A DNA stretch of 16,804 nucleotides from positions 1 to 16,804 of the forward strand of contig JBAYGJ010000019.1 of assembly GCA_041666685.1 (NCBI GenBank). The letters are read 5' to 3'. The notes under the pieces were generated by a model. The model did not search any database, had not been told where the DNA came from, and saw nothing but the letters and a program-made list of their open reading frames with translations. A program made the position numbers and the translations under genes. The stretch comes from JBAYGJ01 sp041666685 (lineage in GTDB: Bacteria > Patescibacteriota > Patescibacteriia > UBA10025 > JAHIVO01). Each line of letters starts with the position of its first letter. Positions within the stretch are counted from its first letter, which is position 1. Positions 14,191-16,804 of this stretch are shown in pieces.

Positions 14191-15933
14191 ATGACACAGA
14201 ATAATTTCAACTGGAAAATCGGCGGTGAGGCAGGATACGGCATCATGTCTGCCGGGGCTATGTTTAGCCGGGCTATGCTGAGAGCCGGCCAATTTGTTTT
14301 TGATTATACGGAATATCCGTCACTTATCCGTGGCGGGCATAATACCTATGAGGTAAGTGTTTCGCCTGATCCTATTTTTGGTGTACGGCGTCCCATCCAT
14401 ATTCTCGTGGCTTTAAACCGTGCAACTATCGATTATCAGAAGATCGAATTATCCCCGAACGCCATCGTAATTTTTAATTCAGACAATACCAAGGCTGAAG
14501 CTTCTGAGTTCGCCAAGGAAGCCGTTGTGATCGGTATCCCTATGGAAAAGCTGTCGATAGATTCCGGTGCTGAACGAGTGGGCCGTAATACTGTTGCATT
14601 GGGAGCGAGTTTTGCTGCCTGCGGAGTACCGTTTGACCGATTGAAGGAAATTATTGAGCTGAATTTTTCCTTAAAGAAAAAAGATGGAAAAGTCGCTGAG
14701 GTAAATATCAAGGCCGCAAAAGCCGGGTATGAACATATCAGGCAAAAATTGCAAAATAATTCACCTTTTCAGCTTAAGATCCAGGACAATCCTGGCCGGC
14801 TTTTGATGTCAGGCAATGATGCCCTGTCCTGGGGCGCCATCAAAGCTGGGTGCAATTTTTATTCCGGATATCCGATGACACCTTCGACATCAATACTCCA
14901 TGTGTTCGCCGCCCAGGCACCGAAATACTCCATGGTAGTTAAACATACGGAAGATGAAATTACCGCCATCTGTGCCGCAATTGGCGCTGGATATACTGGC
15001 GTCCGCTCCATGACTGCAACTTCAGGGGGTGGGTTTGCCCTGATGGTCGAGGCATTGGGCATGGCTGGCATGGTGGAGGTGCCGCTGGTCATCGTGGAAA
15101 GTATGCGTCCCGGGCCGTCCACCGGCATGCCGACATGGACCGGCCAGGAGGATTTAAAGTTTGTCCTATCCGCATCACAGGGTGAGTTCCCCCGTGTCGT
15201 TGTAGCGCCTGGAGATGTAGAGCAGAGCTACCAATATATCCAGCAGGCGTTTAATATTGCCGAAGAGTTCCAGACGCCAGTCGTCGTCATGATGGACAAA
15301 TATCTCGGCTCAAGCCATAAGTGGGTGAATCCAAAGGAATTAAAAAATGAGCCCATCAAACGGGGAATGATCGTACATGAAAAGGATCTGAAGACCGATG
15401 AACCGTATTTACGTTATTTGGATACCGTGAATGGCGTCTCGCCCCGTACCCTTCCCGGGACAAAGGGTGGCATGCATATTGCCAATAGTGACGAGCATAA
15501 CGAAAAAAGCTTTACTGAGGAAGACGCATCAGAACGTGCCCGGATGATGGACAAGCGGTTCAAAAAAGAAGCGGCTATTGCAAAAAATCTTCCCAACCCT
15601 GAGTTGGAAGGTGAAAAAAATGCAGATCTGACTTTGATCACCTGGGGATCAGCCAAAGGTCCAGTTCAGGAAGCGATTCATGTTCTGAAGCTCGAGGGTA
15701 AGAAGGTCAATATGCTTCAGATTGTATTTATATCTCCTTTCCCAACTGAGAAGGTGCAGGAGGTAATGAAAAAGGCTAAAAAAATTGCAATCGTAGAAAA
15801 TAACAAGACTGGACAGCTGGCCGGCTGGCTGCGTGAACAGACGGGATTGGCCCCTGACTATAAAATTCTCAAATATGACGGCCGGCCTTTTTTTGCGCAC
15901 GAGCTGGTGGAGACCATTAAGGAATTACTCTAA
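14191..15933 (+). CDS. korA: 2-oxoacid:ferredoxin oxidoreductase, fused gamma-alpha subunit
   Basis: Together with the next gene this forms a ferredoxin-reducing 2-oxoacid oxidoreductase. In this operon it probably makes acetyl-CoA from pyruvate. ATG 14191 is preferred over the TTG at 14155 because it begins right before the conserved core, 7 bases after the ackA stop. The 580-residue protein has an N-terminal gamma domain (about 8-187) with G-G-E-A-G-Y-G-I (11-18). The alpha domain carries S-G-Y-P-M-T-P-S-T (225-233), H-T-E-D-E-I (252-257), T-S-G-G-G-F (278-282) and R-P-G-P-S-T-G-M-P-T (306-315). A C-terminal transketolase-like domain runs about 475-580. No ferredoxin-type 4Fe-4S domain is present, so electrons leave through the beta subunit cluster. 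Pyruvate versus 2-oxoglutarate specificity cannot be read reliably. Pyruvate is favoured by the neighbouring pduL and ackA. Confidence 0.9.
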   Translation: MTQNNFNWKIGGEAGYGIMSAGAMFSRAMLRAGQFVFDYTEYPSLIRGGHNTYEVSVSPDPIFGVRRPIHILVALNRATIDYQKIELSPNAIVIFNSDNTKAEASEFAKEAVVIGIPMEKLSIDSGAERVGRNTVALGASFAACGVPFDRLKEIIELNFSLKKKDGKVAEVNIKAAKAGYEHIRQKLQNNSPFQLKIQDNPGRLLMSGNDALSWGAIKAGCNFYSGYPMTPSTSILHVFAAQAPKYSMVVKHTEDEITAICAAIGAGYTGVRSMTATSGGGFALMVEALGMAGMVEVPLVIVESMRPGPSTGMPTWTGQEDLKFVLSASQGEFPRVVVAPGDVEQSYQYIQQAFNIAEEFQTPVVVMMDKYLGSSHKWVNPKELKNEPIKRGMIVHEKDLKTDEPYLRYLDTVNGVSPRTLPGTKGGMHIANSDEHNEKSFTEEDASERARMMDKRFKKEAAIAKNLPNPELEGEKNADLTLITWGSAKGPVQEAIHVLKLEGKKVNMLQIVFISPFPTEKVQEVMKKAKKIAIVENNKTGQLAGWLREQTGLAPDYKILKYDGRPFFAHELVETIKELL

Positions 15934-15935
15934 GT

Positions 15936-16793
15936 ATGCTTACCCAAAAAGACTATACATCTCCCTATACCCCGACCTGGTGTCCGGGCTGCGGTAATTA
16001 CAGCATTTATCCGGCTACCAAAATGGCGCTGGCGCAACTGGGCATTGAGCCACATCAGGTAGCCATGGCATTTGATATCGGATGCTCGTCCAATGGGGCG
16101 AATTATTGGCATTTGTATTCTTTCCACAGCATTCATGGACGGTCATTGCCAGTCGCAGTCGGGATAAAGCTGGCCAATCACGATTTGCATGTTATCGCTG
16201 ATGCAGGTGACGGTGGAGCGTTCGGTGAGGGGATGAGCCATTTTGTGCATACCTGCCGTTCAAACATAAATATCACATATTTGGTGCATGATAATCATCT
16301 GTATAGTCTGACCCAGGGTCAAGCGTCTCCGACTAGCATGAAGGGCATGAAGACCAAATCGACACCATATGGCATTATTGACCAGTCGTTCAACCCTCTG
16401 GCTACAGCTATCATTAACGGCGCGACATTTGTCGCACAGGCATTTTCTGCCGACATCCCGGGAATGACCGAGATCATTAAACAAGCTATCCAACACCGTG
16501 GTTTTGCTTATGTAAATATTTTGCAGCTATGTCCGACATTCAATAAGGTAAACACGCTTGAATGGTACAAACAGAGGCTGTATAAACTCTCAGAAGTCGG
16601 TCATGATCCGAAAGACTATTCAAAGGCGGTTGGCGTAGCCACCCAGGCAAATGACAAACTGCCCCTGGGGATAATATACCAAGTCCAAAAACCGATTTAT
16701 GAAGATGGTATCCCAACACTGGCCCAGATGCCGCTGGTTAAACGTCCAGTAACGTCTATTGACGTTTCAGAATCCCTGAAATCATATTCTTAG
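15936..16793 (+). CDS. korB: 2-oxoacid:ferredoxin oxidoreductase, beta (thiamine diphosphate) subunit
   Basis: This is the catalytic partner of korA, binding thiamine diphosphate and one 4Fe-4S cluster. The 285-residue protein has all four expected cluster cysteines: C16 and C19 (W-C-P-G-C-G), C50 (I-G-C-S-S) and C199 (L-C-P-T-F-N). The thiamine diphosphate segment runs from G-D-G-G (91-94) to D-N (119-120), then L-Y-S-L-T-Q-G-Q-A-S-P-T (122-133). The usual G-D-G-D reads G-D-G-G here. H-G-R-S-L-P-V-A-V-G-I-K-L-A-N (67-81) is typical of the family. The start is ATG 15936, 2 bases after the korA stop, implying coupled translation. The gene is complete. Only 11 bases follow it, so the operon could continue beyond the window, for example with a ferredoxin or hydrogenase gene. 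Confidence 0.92.
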   Translation: MLTQKDYTSPYTPTWCPGCGNYSIYPATKMALAQLGIEPHQVAMAFDIGCSSNGANYWHLYSFHSIHGRSLPVAVGIKLANHDLHVIADAGDGGAFGEGMSHFVHTCRSNINITYLVHDNHLYSLTQGQASPTSMKGMKTKSTPYGIIDQSFNPLATAIINGATFVAQAFSADIPGMTEIIKQAIQHRGFAYVNILQLCPTFNKVNTLEWYKQRLYKLSEVGHDPKDYSKAVGVATQANDKLPLGIIYQVQKPIYEDGIPTLAQMPLVKRPVTSIDVSESLKSYS

Positions 16794-16804
16794 AGTTAGC
16801 GATC

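Noticed and set aside
1..16804. CRISPR arrays, insertion sequences, tRNA or rRNA genes
   Set aside because: No regularly spaced repeats, transposase motifs, terminal inverted repeats, or tRNA/rRNA-like sequence were seen; genes fill nearly the whole window.

Overview
This window most likely comes from a small-genome fermentative bacterium of the Patescibacteria / candidate phyla radiation type. The clues are a large fibronectin-type-III surface protein, single-domain response regulators with a characteristic W-G-K-x-[VI]-P-V-I-x-L-T-N stretch, almost no Shine-Dalgarno sequences, and a compact PduL/AckA plus 2-oxoacid:ferredoxin oxidoreductase cassette. There is no rRNA or other marker gene here, so this placement is an inference. 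TGA is used as a stop (both gpmI genes), so the recoded-TGA lineages (Gracilibacteria, Absconditabacteria) are unlikely. All 17 genes lie on the + strand. No RNA gene, CRISPR array or mobile element was seen, and no stretch longer than 170 bases lacks a gene.

Region 1 (1-2041) is the 3' end of a long multi-FnIII protein whose start lies outside the window.

Region 2 (2209-6448) is a probable transcription unit behind a good extended -10 promoter (2110-2138). It holds a MacB/LolD-type ABC ATPase and its FtsX-fold permease, a LOG-family Rossmann protein with a degraded catalytic motif, a membrane-anchored four-cysteine protein, and a small signalling cassette. The cassette is a CheY-like receiver, an 81-residue stand-alone histidine-kinase dimerisation domain with no ATPase domain, and a second CheY-like receiver. 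It looks like a phosphotransfer module without its own kinase.

Region 3 (6558-16793) is a second, very tight unit behind a promoter of the same architecture (6491-6519). Its order is pgk, eno, gpmI-1, gpmI-2, pduL, a 102-residue unknown, ackA, korA (gamma-alpha fusion), korB. Read as a pathway, it would take 1,3-bisphosphoglycerate to phosphoenolpyruvate, pyruvate to acetyl-CoA with reduced ferredoxin, and acetyl-CoA to acetate with ATP. Pyruvate kinase or PPDK is the only missing step between these ends. PGK has lost three of seven classical 3-phosphoglycerate ligands, enolase has altered active-site loops with two indels, and gpmI-1 has a changed loop around its active-site His, while gpmI-2 is canonical. 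So the first three genes are either a lineage-specific divergent lower glycolysis or a paralogous set with changed substrate or regulation. These deviations, and the stand-alone phosphoacceptor domain, are the parts most worth following up.
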